Assembly (NCBI GenBank): GCA_003427395.1
Contig: BFEA01000567.1
Location: 522,165 to 554,968 of the forward strand
DNA from: Chara braunii
Taxonomy: Eukaryota; Streptophyta; Charophyceae; Charales; Characeae
Reading direction: 5' to 3'
Length of the DNA: 32,804 nucleotides
Of the stretch, positions 19,994-30,883 are shown piece by piece; position 1 is the first letter of the stretch; each line of letters opens with the position of its first letter. The notes under the pieces are model-generated. The model ran no database searches, was not told the origin of the DNA, and saw only the letters and a list, made by a program, of their open reading frames with translations. A program made the position numbers and the translations under genes.

Positions 19994-22900
19994 GAGAGAA
20001 GTTGAACGAGAACTAAATGGATGGTCGAAATAACCAGTGGTAGGTACAATGTCTTTTGGAAATTCTTTTAATTTTTTTTTTTTATTAATATTAAACGTGT
20101 TTGGCTCTGATAGCGATCAGTCTGTGAAGTGTTGCTAACTCATGAGAAAGCGACAGTATGATCGCGCGACAAAAAGTCCCTGGCAATAGTTGAACCTCCC
20201 TCCGGGCAGATCCCACTTGATTACACAGGCCACTGAAGTACAACATGTCGTCCCACGAAACTTGACATGTCTCCTTATGGTGAACTCGACTCAAGCAAGG
20301 TAATCCGAATGTACGATTAGTCAAGAGTTTTTTAAGGAGAACGCTCAAATGTAAGTTTTAACCATGGGGATTGTGTTTCGAAAAAGGGTTGAACATTATC
20401 ATGAGTGATTGCCTGGATTGAAAACCCCTAGAAAGGGCGGATCTGAGACCTGAGCCACAATGTGTGAAGGACTGGTGTTGTATGGGATGAGGTATGACTG
20501 GTTGAACAAAATCCTTCCCCGGGAAAAATAAGTTATAGCGAGAGAAAACTCTGATTGGATGGCCTGTTTTGATGCTTCACGCTAGTAGCATCTGTCTTTG
20601 TTGATGAATTTCATGCGAACTCTAAAGTACACCTGACAAAGTTGCATGGCTGCCTCTTATAACTCAAAACTAAAGACCATAATAGAATTTGCCTTCCCTT
20701 AAGGCCCTTGAAAGGCAGTTCTTCTAAAACGAGAAGTACTTACTGATTTGATTCGTGAAGCTGAAGAGACGAGTGTAATCGGAAAGTTGTAACGTTGCAC
20801 TTTTTGGGCTGGAGTGACTCAGATTAACAACGTGACGGAATAGGGCTGGCATGTGCACTGAAAACAAGGAAAAGAAAGCATCAGTGATCATTATTACTGT
20901 AATTACGAGGGAACGGGTATGGCAAAGCCCAACACTTTTAAATCTTATACCCGTTTCCCTGAGTTCCTTATTTTTTACTAAATTGCAGTGCTCCCGCTAG
21001 GATATATATATGTATATATATGCACATCCATAGCTATGTTGAATTTTACCAATGCTTTAGAGTGGAAAATTTATGGATATACCTTTGTAGAAAAGGTGAT
21101 GTCAAGTTTATCCACAACTGTGGAGAACGACAAAAGGACTGCTAAGAGTTGGTGAGAGTCCGTAAGACAAATATTATTAAATTATCTTCACAAGCCTATG
21201 CTCTTGCGAGGAGAGTCGCTTCGTGGTCCATGACTCAAATCTGCTAATCTGTGAAGGCTAGATGTTTTATCTTATGTTCCCTTTATATGCAGGAATGCAA
21301 CGGGTAATCCAGACTCCACCCACATGCTGCTGCTGAGGACCTTTGAAGCAGGCACAACGGGTGACAGACGTTGTTGCCTCTGGCCTCAGTGACAAATAGG
21401 TGATCCCTCCCCGGGTTTCCTCACACCGCTCTCACTACTCACGCTCCTTATCTTACTATCGTTTGACATTGCGCTCCTCCCAAACATACTGATTGACATA
21501 GTGTTGTTGTGGGTTTGTCGATCTGAGCATATGATTTTGTCCTCCTTACACGCATTATTTTTTTTGATTTGTGTCACTGCTGCATTTTTCGTCTTCCTCC
21601 ACACGATCACTACCTTAGCACTCATTACTGGGGCGTTGCTATTCGACTATCTCAGACCCTGACATACGATCGTAACATAGTGCACAGATTCCCTGATTGG
21701 TACAACGGTAAGATGGTTGCAGAGGACAAAGGCGAAAAGACGACGATGAACATAGGATTCATGAAAAGCCAACAAAAAAATGTTGGGTTTGAACGAAATT
21801 TATTGAAGATTCTGAAAGTACATTATTTAGGTCTCCCATAAGAGCAAGATTCTACGTGAAGTAAAATAACTTCAATAAAAAGGTAATTTTTAGAACCATT
21901 GAAAGTGGCGAGGAAAAAAACATATTTTCTCTTAAAAAATCACTAACAAGCGAAACACCATTTATTAAGGAATCGAAATATGTATATAGTCTTGTAAGTC
22001 ATGTAGCATGGCGAACGTGTTCGAGGGTTTCGTGAGCAAACTAACATGTGATCTTGTTTGTGACTACATTCGCCTTAACATGTTCTCTCTTTTATGGGCA
22101 ACCGTTCTTTTTTTTGTCGATTTTTAAAAAACAATTTTTTGTATTTTTCTTTTTAACTTGGATTTCACTAATAATTTGAAGATGCATCCGAGGCAAAAAC
22201 AAATTGTGTTATTAATACTTATTATCTTACGTATCATATATTTTTTAAGAACGTTTCTACTGTTAACTTTAAAATTGTTGTATAGGAATTTATACTATTG
22301 AGAACGGCGTATAGTCCTATACATTAGTATTAACCAGAAATGTTTTTTTTACAACTTTTGAGTTCGCCTTGCAGTTTTTTTATTGGAGTTATGCTTTTCG
22401 CTGGTCTGTTGGACATCACTTATAGTCCTATAACATGATCTTTGCTAGAAAAAGTTTTCCTGCATATTTTTAAGATCGCTTCACTTTTTGCTCAGTTTTC
22501 TGCCTCGTCTCTCGAGAAAGGATTAAAAACGTTGTTATTTTTTTGTTAAATACAACTGTGTAACTTCTACGATTTCACTCTATACAAAATGTTTGGTTTT
22601 ATTGATTTTGTTCGGTTTTCTCGAATCCTTTGTTGATGGAGCTTTTTGTGTGCGCCTTCCTTGCCTGTCTCGCGCCGCTTTCTCTGCTCGCAATTCTCTT
22701 CTTCCTAGCAGCCTTGCCAAATACCAGCACGCAAATGCTCCCCCTCTTCCCCCCCCCCCCCCCCCCTCATGAGCAGCCATCCTCATCTCCTTCTCTCTAG
22801 CCAACACGAATTCCTCTGAAAGTCGGCCCTCCTGTTCCCATTCCCCATGTGTATCTGCGCATTCAGATGATGCTCAACATCCGATCGCATCCCTGGGCAA

Positions 22901-25079
22901 AGTCCCTATCCGGACTTCCTCCCATACCCCCCACCCCAAACCCAAGTCTAAGTCTTATCCCTCCAACGCCAAAGGAAGGACCCCCCTCTGATGACGCCGT
23001 CAGTGGCAGGCGGTAGAAAGGCCTCAGGGATGTGCCACCCCGCCCGTGGATCTGCTGTGTTGGCCTGTGCATTCAAGACGAGAAAATTGGGTCACAGAAT
23101 GAGAAGCTGCAAGTCTTCTTTACTTTTTTCTCTTTTTTTTTCTTCTCTTTCCCCCCTTTTTTTCCTTCCTTCCCCCTGTTTTGCTCTTCCCCCCATCCTT
23201 CTTTCTAAACACCCCTTTGTGGTACTACTCTTTGCATGCATCTGTCCTGGCAAAGTTACCTACTGTCACTAGTGAGCCATGGTAATGCAATTTTTTGGGG
23301 AGACAACATGGATGCTACTTGAGAGTGTGTATAATGTTTCTTAGCCTAAATTTGTCTCTTGAATGATCGTTGCATTGCGTTTTTGATTTATCTGCATGCT
23401 CAGTCATATCCTGTTTTTTATGTACGATTTGTGAAGCATGTTGTTGAACCTTTTTTTTTACTGGTTTCCCTCATTTTCCATGAGTCCACTGGTGCTGTCA
23501 TTAGGAGAAGTGCAATCGCAATATGTCTATGATTCTGCGCGACTTTGAACTTGATAGCCTATAAATGATGTCGAAACAGGAGTAAGAGTGATAGCCCCTC
23601 CGAGTAGGAAAATTGTGAGTTTTACTACCATTCTCCCATCTAGAAGAGCTACCACCCTCTACCCCCTGAGGCTTCAGGGCTGGGGAAGTTGAATTCAATA
23701 TCAAAGGAGGGTTTCCCTTATTTTAATTGTTGGCCAAATTCTATAGCCCTTTGCTCGGAGAGATGATTGGGGAACTAAAGTTCTCCCCCGAGACTGAAGA
23801 ACTACCACCTCTACCCCCTGTTATTTTTGTTACTTCTAACGTAATGACCAGTATATGGGATAAGACGACCTTTTTACGGAAGAAAGAGTCAAATTCTATG
23901 TTGTGCAGTTGCTCCCTCTTTCATTACCTATTTCGAAGTCCTTACTGATTCACCAGTTTTATTTGAGCAGACCTTGAGTCGATATCCTTCTTATACCACT
24001 AGCATACATATAAAAGAAATAGGTAACCAAAGGAAAGAAGATGCTCCTGCTGCTGCAGGGAATTGCCTCGATTAGTCGTTCCTTTTTCATATTTAATTAT
24101 TTACTTTTTTGACTCTTTCGTTATTTAACTAGTTGTTTAACTAATTGTTCGACTTGTGTTAGTCAAAACCCTCCTTCCCCCTCCCCTCTAGGTAGTAGCT
24201 TCCCCAACTTCACGTTGAGTAACCATTTTTGGAAGAACACGTGAATATCCACTCCGGAGTAGATGACGTTCCTACACCACCTGGGGTGTGCCATACTCGC
24301 ACGGTCATCGAGTTTTGAGGTGCGCTGGTGACTTGTCATCGGAGATATGGGTGATATGGGATTACGTATCCTGAAATGATATAACATAAGTAACATGCAC
24401 ACGGGTGGGAGCTTACTCCCCGCAACACTATTTCTGGCTGCCCTTGGAAACCATACCTTGGTTTACCCGACTCGTCGGATCGGCTGAGTAAAGCGGTAGG
24501 AAGTGGTATGACTAGAGAAACGGTGGCATCGAAAAGAAAAGGATGGATACGGCGGGTTATAAAAGGATGACGATGGAAGAAAGACAATATAACGGGGCAT
24601 GCTACCCATGTTTCTAGCCATCTTCCCCCTTCCCCCCTTCTCCCTCCCCTCCCCCTCTTGTCCTTGTATGTGTGGTACTTATCCTATGTTTGTAGAATAC
24701 GCCAACATTAAGAACGAGAACATGGAGACTGATGGAGGTCATTAAGAATCAACCTGACTCGGGACTTTTTCAATTTTTTTAAAGAACGTTGGGTTCAACG
24801 ATTTCACGAACTAGCTAAGACATGAGATGTAGATAAGGATAATTACGAGAGATATATGAAAGCGATAGCAACCGAAATTAAGCTAAGAAAAAAAACGTAC
24901 GCCTGAGAGAATGCAGAGTTGCCAGGCGGAGTAGCGAGAGTAGAGCAGATATTTCTTCAAGCCTGGAACCTAAGAGGTGTGCATCTTAGGAACCATGCGC
25001 CCGTGAATGCCAAACGATCCCCATCGCCCCCACCTCCTGAGCAATCGATAGGCCCTGCCCAAATAGTACACGTCCAAGC
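19991..25079. other. 5 kb without recognisable genes
   Basis: Only short frames. Visible structure: a hairpin GGGAACGGGTAT (20909-20920) with ATACCCGTTTCCC (20947-20959); a TATATA run at about 21003-21021; a C run (about 22749-22767); a pyrimidine-rich stretch (about 23120-23210); a near-duplicate GAAGAxCTACCAC..CTACCCCCTG at about 23643-23670 and 23797-23821; a pyrimidine tract at about 24622-24662. Nothing supports a gene. Confidence 0.5.
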
Positions 25080-26106
25080 TGTAATGAACCCAGATCGTGA
25101 GACAGTTGTCAACAATGCAAGTCTTGATAAATGTCCATCGACTGATGATTATTAATACTAAAAAATTGTGACCAGACGGAATGAGGTGAGATATCATATA
25201 CAGACGAAGAGAGAGGAGGGAGAAGAGACAAAGGAGAGGAAGAAAAATGCCCACTCCTGCTTCGGGCTCCCTCCTCCACTCCCACCTCAACAATCAATAG
25301 TCTGAACGAGTATCCGAGTATCCTCAATGTGCCACGTGGCACGTCTAATCAGTTCCACATCAGCATCTGGAGCAATGTCGACATGAAGACCACCAGGTAC
25401 GTATCCTCGAACTCCCCACAACCCTGATCTCCTCCTGAAGTGACGACAAATAGAACAACAATGCTGCTTACGTAGTCCCCTCAATAGAACATGTGGCAGT
25501 AGCCACGTCAGCCAAATAATACACATGGCAGCAGCCACATCAGCGAAGGCATATGGCAGCTGACACGCCAGCATGCCAAGAAGACAGAAGCAAGTTGGCC
25601 ACCATGCCAGACAAGCAGCGCCTCACCAAGTCACAATGCCAGCAGCGTCGAGCCAGCGTAGCAGTGTCAAGCCAGCGTCAAAGTCAATGCGTGAAGTCAG
25701 CATCAACGCAAGACAGAATGAATGTCAAAGCCAAGAAGTCAACTCGTACGTAGTGTTGAGGCGGGGTCTAGACCCCGACTGCTGTATCCCTCGGTTGTCC
25801 GGATCTCAATGCGAATGAGGGTTCAGATCGGCCTGAAACCGAATTCCCTCCAGCCTGGATGCTGTCTGGGTACCTGTGCACAACAAGTGAGTGTATCCAA
25901 CCCAGGGCCTGGGTGCGGTACCTTTGACCCTACAGTTGACTTTGACTCTTGAATTTCCTGTGTTCAGCGTTCGGTCACACAGCCACACTCGACAGACTCA
26001 GGCCTGGGCGTGTCTTGGTCACACAACCCAGCGCAGACCTTCTCAGGTCTGCGTGGCCTGGGGCTGAGTTTTGGGCCCCAGGCTACTTCTGAACAGGGTT
26101 ATTACA
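25080..26106 (-). repeat. 3' LTR (1,027 bp)
   Basis: In element sense the LTR starts TGTAATAACCC (at 26106) and ends GGGTTCATTACA (at 25080), so the termini are short inverted repeats (TGTAATAACCC against TGTAATGAACCC) with the usual TG..CA. It follows the stop of pol by 39 bases. Near its start are two hairpins (26032-26053 and 26056-26083). In the middle are several ACGT-core motifs, including the 14-bp palindrome GTGCCACGTGGCAC (25329-25342) and GCCACGTCAGC (25502-25512). The palindrome GGGGTCTAGACCCC lies at 25763-25776. A weak TATA candidate (TATATGAT in element sense) is near 25191-25199, which would leave a short R/U5. Promoter placement is inference. Confidence 0.85.
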
Positions 26107-26125
26107 TTCTTGCCGACCCACTTTC
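26107..26125 (-). promoter_or_regulatory. Polypurine tract (plus-strand primer)
   Basis: In element sense the bases just before the LTR are purine-rich (AAAGTGGGTCGGCAAGAA), interrupted by TC and C. Position immediately 5' of TGTAATAACCC is what defines it. Confidence 0.6.
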
Positions 26126-26145
26126 GAGTTCCACTGCAGAAATGT

Positions 26146-26768
26146 TTACGACTTTAACCCTCGTTCATAAGCAGCGACAATATCAGAAGCAGTTTCAAGT
26201 AGTTCTCGTTTGCTAAACCATCTGTCCTCAGATGATGCTTGAGTTTTAAAACGTACCTTGAATTGCTTCTAAGGTCGTCCACATCCTCCTGTAGAGAAGT
26301 AGCCATGCTCTATGATCCGGTCAACCTCGTATCCGCCATCCATATCTGGTGGAATCATAGAGGGTCTGTGTGGAAACTCATTTCCTTCTACATAAGGCAA
26401 CAATTTGGACGCATGAAAGACATGATATGTTTTTAGATGAGGGGGAATATCAACTCGATAAGACGGTCTCTCTGCATCTCCAATTACCTTGAGAACTTCC
26501 CAGGGTCCAAAATAGACGGGTAACAATTTCTGGGAGACATCTTCTTCTAGTGAAACTCTTTAGATTTTACCTAAACCAAATCACCTTCTTTGAATGTAGA
26601 CGGTCGACGGTGCTTGTTGGCTTGTTCAATCATTCGTAGTTGAGCTTTCCTTAGATTATCTTTAACTTTCTTAATGTCTTCATGAAACAAGATTGCATAT
26701 TCTCGGGTCCCTGGATGCAACCTTAGAAACTGTTCCCGGTTCAGTTCATCAATGGGACATTTAGGCTT
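26146..26768 (-). pseudogene. Integrase C-terminal region and chromodomain, broken
   Basis: The pol frame continues past the stop at 26771-26769 with the conserved tail of gypsy integrases (LHPGTREYA, then RRPSTFKEGDLV), hits a TAG at 26573-26571, and changes frame near 26550. The new frame (26550-26146, interrupted once by TAG at 26271-26269) reads FGPWEVL and HVFHASKLLPY, then a chromodomain from about 26331: YEVDRIIEHGYF, a short insert, KQFKVRFK, a Trp in EDRWFS, and a final helix ELLETASDIVAAYE. The frame ends with TAA at 26148-26146. Chromodomains at this position are known to guide chromovirus integration to modified histones. The RFK in place of the common KWK and the spacer before it are atypical, but helix and Trp positions fit. 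Confidence 0.8.
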
Positions 26769-27878
26769 TCACCCTTTGTGAAGTGCATTTGGGGTTCGTC
26801 CAGTAGACGTGTGGACACTATTGTTATATGCACTTGCAATCTTAGGTAAGTTCTCATCCCAATCAATCTGATCGGGTTTAATATACATACGCAAAAGTTG
26901 TTGGCACACACGGTTCATCTGTTCAGTCTGGCCATTCGTTTCGGGATGCCTCCCTGACGATATGGTCAGCCGTGTGCCATAAGCTTCCATCAGCTTTTGC
27001 CATGGCAGACTGGTGAACCTGACATCTCGATCAGACACAATGGTTTTGGGAAACCCATACTCGGTAACCCATCTCATCTGGAATTTATGAATGACAAGTT
27101 CAGTACGCGCTTCTGCTGGTAAGGGAACAAACATACCGTATTTAGATAAACGATCCACAATTACCATCACTTGACTATTACCATTGCGATTTTTAACCAG
27201 ACTCATGAAGTCAATTGAGATAGACTCACCTAGTTTGCTTGGTATAGGTAATGGCTTGAGAAGTCCAAGGGGATTCTCTTGCGACGGCTTGTTTCTCTGA
27301 CACACTAAACAAGTACGAACATATATTAGTACATCTTCTTTAAATCCCTTCCGTTCGAAATGATCTCTGACTTCAGCATATGTTTTCTTGAAACTAAAGT
27401 GACCCTTCGAATCGTGACATTCCCCGATCAATACACTCTTTATCTCTTCCTTATGAGGAATACACAGTCTTTGTTCGGTTTGGTCAATCAAGAGTAACAA
27501 TCCATCAGTCATTCTATAGTTGGGTAGTTGGGATGAATCTCGTTCAAGGATATGCATAATTGGTTTCCAGATAGGATCAGTCGCATATCCTTGCCGAATC
27601 TGGTCTTTCAGATCAATCCCAGCATCCAAGTAAGAGACCATTGCACCAAAGAAGTCACTCCGTCTGGACAATGCATCTGCAACCACATTAGATTTCTCTT
27701 TGATTGTTTTCAACTCAAAATCAAAAGTATCGATGAATGCAGACCATTGAACCAGCTTATCAGAGAGTCTCGGTTGTGTCTTTATCCACTTCAGGGTGGA
27801 GTGGTCTGAGTACACAGTGAATTGTCTCCCTATCAAGTACTGCTTCCAAGTGTTGTGTGCATAGACTAAGGCATACAA
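26769..27878 (-). pseudogene. RNase H C-terminal part and integrase core (pol)
   Basis: 369 codons in the same frame as RT. Residues 1-80 are the rest of RNase H (YSDHSTLKW at 23-31, ADALSR at 67-72). Integrase follows: zinc-binding H155, H160, C190, C193, then the catalytic triad D223 (SIDFMS), D283 (VSDRDVRF) and E319 (NGQTEQ), with exactly 35 residues between D283 and E319. All catalytic residues are intact. In the life cycle this enzyme joins the cDNA ends to the target. The open frame starts at an internal Met only because a TGA at 27923-27921 interrupts the RNase H domain 14 codons upstream. It ends with a TGA inside the coding region at 26771-26769. Confidence 0.93.
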
Positions 27879-27920
27879 CTCTCTTTCATAGGTGGAGTTG
27901 GTAACCTTTTTAGACGGCAG

Positions 27921-29180
27921 TCAGACAGACATAAACTCTATGGGTCTATAGCCCTTGTCGTCATCTTGTTGTAGAACAGCGCCAATCCAATATTGACTTG
28001 CATCAGTAGTGACAATGAAAGGCAAAGATGGGTCAGCAATCTTAAGGACTAGGTAGTGAGTCGAGGCATACTTTAGTTTCCGAAAGGAAGACTCACAATC
28101 CTTATCCCACAACCAGATAGTTTCTTTTTTTAAAAATCTTCGCATTGATGCAGCAATCAATGAGAAGTTTCTGACAAACTTCCTGTAACAACTGGCTAAA
28201 CCAAGGAAAGATCGTAATTCAGTTATAGACTTAGTTTGTGGCCAATCGCTAATTGCTGAAATTTTTTTCTCTTCCGGCCTTAAACTTTCTTCGTTCACTA
28301 TGTGTCCTAAGTATAACACTTCAGACTTACCAAATTCAGACTTCTTGGGATTGATCTTGAAGTTGCCCTCACGCAATTTCCCTAGCACCAGACGAAGGTG
28401 TTTCTCATGATCCTCTAGTGTTTTACTATACACTAGAATATCATCGAGATAGACATAAACATACTTATCCAACCACTGACGAAACAAGTCATTCATTGAC
28501 CTTTGGAAAATAGCAGGGGCATTCGTTAATCCGAAGGGCATTACCACAAACTCGTAGTTGTTATACCTGGTCCGGAGAACGGTCTTATGCTGATCGGAGG
28601 GTTCCACCTCAATCTGGTGATATCCAGATTTCAATTCGATCTTGCTAAAGTACCTGCATCCCTGTAACTGGTCAAGTAAGTCATGAATGCGAGGAAGCGG
28701 TTCAACATTATTAACAGTGACGACATTCAACCCTCTGTAGTCAATACAGAGACGCAACTCACCTTCCTTTTTGGGCACAAATAAGACAGGAGCACCATAA
28801 GGAGAAGAGTTAGGGCGAATCCATCCTTTCTCTGTGAAGTCCTGCAGTTTTTTTCTTAGTTCCTCAAGTTCCCTAGCAGACATGTGGTAGATAGGGCCCT
28901 TGGGGATCTTACTGCTAGAAATAATTTCAATGGTGTGCTTTATAGCACGCGCGGTTATTCCTGTCGGTTCGTTGAATAGTTCTTTATATTCATTTAAGAG
29001 TTTTTCAATTGAAGAAGGATAAGAAGTAGAAAACTCTCCTGCTCTTTTTACTAAAACCATCATTACTTCCTGTTCCAACTTCTTCTTTGAAACCATTGAG
29101 CGAAAGGCTGGATAACTCATACAACAGAAAAACAGACTAGAATCAGATCCAGACTTATGAAACAATTTGATTTGTTTCAA
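27921..29180 (-). pseudogene. Reverse transcriptase and start of RNase H (pol)
   Basis: 419 codons. RT landmarks: GWIRPNSSPYGAPVLFVPKK (119-138), LCIDYRGLN (144-152), motif A FSKIELKSGYHQI (178-190), FVVMPFGLTNAPAIFQ (211-226), the catalytic YLDD (244-247) in VYLDDILVYS, INPKKSEF (276-283), LYLGHIV (289-295) and ELRSFLGLASCYRKF (321-335). RNase H begins around residue 388 (TTDAS). The expected catalytic Asp of motif A is Glu at residue 182 (GAA at 28637-28635), which should greatly weaken or abolish polymerase activity. The frame is the same as protease upstream and integrase downstream; a TAG (29204-29202) and a TAA (29189-29187) lie between protease and RT. The first ~50 residues are unlikely to start a natural protein. 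Confidence 0.95.
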
Positions 29181-29201
29181 ATTAGATTATGCGTCTCGCA
29201 A

Positions 29202-29687
29202 CTACACAACCTTCTCTTTGAATTTAATGTCTGGGTTGGCTTCCTCGTGCCAATCCATTCCCAGAATCAAGTCAAATGGTAAGTTTTTTTCTATCAGGAA
29301 TGATACCTCATGCAAAATCTTCTTACCTTCCTTTGTTCGAAACCAACACTTGACACGGTCAACATACTGCGAAACAGTGATCGTGCTTTTGTTGATCAAA
29401 ACAGACGTGATAAGTCTAGACAGATATTTTAACTTCATTCCAAGATGCAATTTACGGATTGCTTTCTCGAATATATAGGATCGCGTGGATCCTGAGTCCA
29501 ACAGAGCACCTACGCGTGTACATGCGATTTCTACATCCGCGAGTAGTAGGTCACCCTTAGACTTAACTTTCTTAGCCCACGAGCTTCGTGCCAACAGCTC
29601 GTTACCAAGCTCGTCAAGGGAGTCGTAGAGAGATAGAACATAAGATAAGTTCAGGGTGTTCCGGACGATGGGCCGAAGCAAAACCAT
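29202..29687 (-). pseudogene. Aspartic protease region of gag-pol
   Basis: The retropepsin-like active site is GALLDSGSTRSYI (Asp64 of this frame), with the second conserved block FDLILGMDWHEEANPDI at 139-155, which supplies the ILG motif. The enzyme cuts the gag-pol polyprotein as a dimer. Spacing between the two blocks fits gypsy proteases. The N-terminal 45 residues are the linker after the gag zinc knuckle. This linker changes frame near 29690: the gag tail (about 29853-29690) continues in another frame. Same frame as RT. Confidence 0.88.
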
Positions 29688-30284
29688 CCTCTGCCATGCG
29701 AGTCAAGAGGTTGGAAAGGTTAGTAGGCGCATTACCGTCTTCTTGATCCAAACCTTTAGAATTAGTAGAAGCAGATGCTACTCCTACTGGCGGCTCGCTT
29801 TTGGGTTCCGAATCAATGGGCACCATGCAATTACATGCCCTGCAATGCCACACTTAAGGCACTGTGCGTTATCCATTCGTTTCTGCCACGTTTCGTGTGA
29901 CAGACCCATTTTTTCCCAAAGCTTCCCGGCCGCAATCCCGGGGTGCTCTGGGAACAACGTGGTTTCTTCTTCTTGACTGGCGGTCGTGGTCCTCCCCTGT
30001 TGACCACGGCAGCAGTGACTTCCCCNTTCCCGGAATCACTGCCGCTCGCTACACCCTCGGCCTACAACGGCCACCATTTCACAGTTTCGTCATCGAAGAC
30101 GACAAGGGTGTGGTCCTGGCGCTTTTGGCGCCAAAGTACCCGCTTTCCTGTTCCTGTACAACCACCTTACTTCACAACAAATGCATAAGAGTTTTTTCAC
30201 CTGAGAAATCAGTTGCTCTCGTTGGAGAGGCAAATCCCGAAATTGCCTATAGTTATGCTTACTAGACCTAGACTCTGCCACGAG
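29688..30284 (-). pseudogene. Gag C-terminal part with CCHC zinc knuckle, frame-broken
   Basis: The nucleocapsid motif CLKCGIAGHVIAWC (C-x2-C-x4-H-x4-C) is encoded at 29861-29820, preceded by ETWQKRMDNAQ in the same frame. Upstream, a Lys/Arg/Pro-rich segment (GGPRPPVKKKKPR, about 29990-29950) is readable in a neighbouring frame, and a further frame carries the part following the capsid. At least two frame changes and two stops (TGA at 30092-30090 and near 30044) separate them. One ambiguous base is at 30026. The knuckle binds element RNA for packaging. A tail rich in Ser/Pro/Glu (about 29818-29690) links to the protease. Confidence 0.8.
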
Positions 30285-30842
30285 TTATCCACGAATGGGC
30301 TCGAGGAGAGCTCGGGAATAGATGTACAAGACCTGGTTGTCTTGCAGGTTCAATCCCGGAACCTGCAGCAACCGATCAACTTCCCCGGATAACGACTCCA
30401 CAGAGGTCCAATGCTTTTGACCAATCGTGGTGAGTTGGTCAAAGGCCTTGTCGGCGGTCGTTTTGTCCAAAAACCGTTCCTTGATCTTCCCAAGGAGCTG
30501 TTTGAGGTCCAGTGTTCCAGCCCACTCCCCGATGTCATCGAACCTTGCGGCATTGGCTTCAGCCAAAACCCACTCCTTAGCTTCCCCACCAATAAAAGAA
30601 GTAGAGAATGCAACCTGGGATTCGGGTTCGACAGGGGCCGTGCTACAGTAAGTTTGAATCTCTGCGATCCACAAAAGCAGATTTTCGTCTTTCTTATTAC
30701 AAAACGTGAAAGGCAATTTCATTTTAACTTTTTCTTTCCTCTTCGGTTTCTCAGGTTGTGGTGTGGTGACTTTGCTTCCTCCGGGAGACTTCGGCGGACT
30801 CGAAGGCTCCCCTTTCTTCTCTTCCGGTTTCTTCTGTTCTGG
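30285..30842 (-). pseudogene. Gag capsid-like region
   Basis: Open from a TAA (30845-30843) to a TAA (30287-30285). The first 40 codons form a Pro/Lys/Glu-rich linker. From the Met at 30722 a helical, capsid-like segment follows, with landmarks LLLWIAEIQTY, GGEAKEWVLAEAN, LLGKIKERF and VESLSGEVDRLLQVPG. This pattern (a Trp followed by an aliphatic helix, then a W/F-rich helix and a conserved later helix) is that of Ty3/gypsy gag capsids. Same frame as protease and RT. The stop at its end and the one upstream are probably decay, because homologous-looking sequence continues on either side. Confidence 0.75.
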
Positions 30843-30883
30843 TTACTGAGTCTTTTCTCTAAGAGACTTCATTGCGTCTCCCA

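Noticed and set aside
24557-24566. TATA box (TTATAAAAGG) on the plus strand
   Set aside because: A good match by sequence, but no gene, conserved element or transcript signal follows it.
25208-25248. Purine-rich tract as a plus-strand-oriented polypurine tract
   Set aside because: It lies inside the 3' LTR and on the wrong strand for this element; the tract adjoining the LTR start at 26107 fits better.
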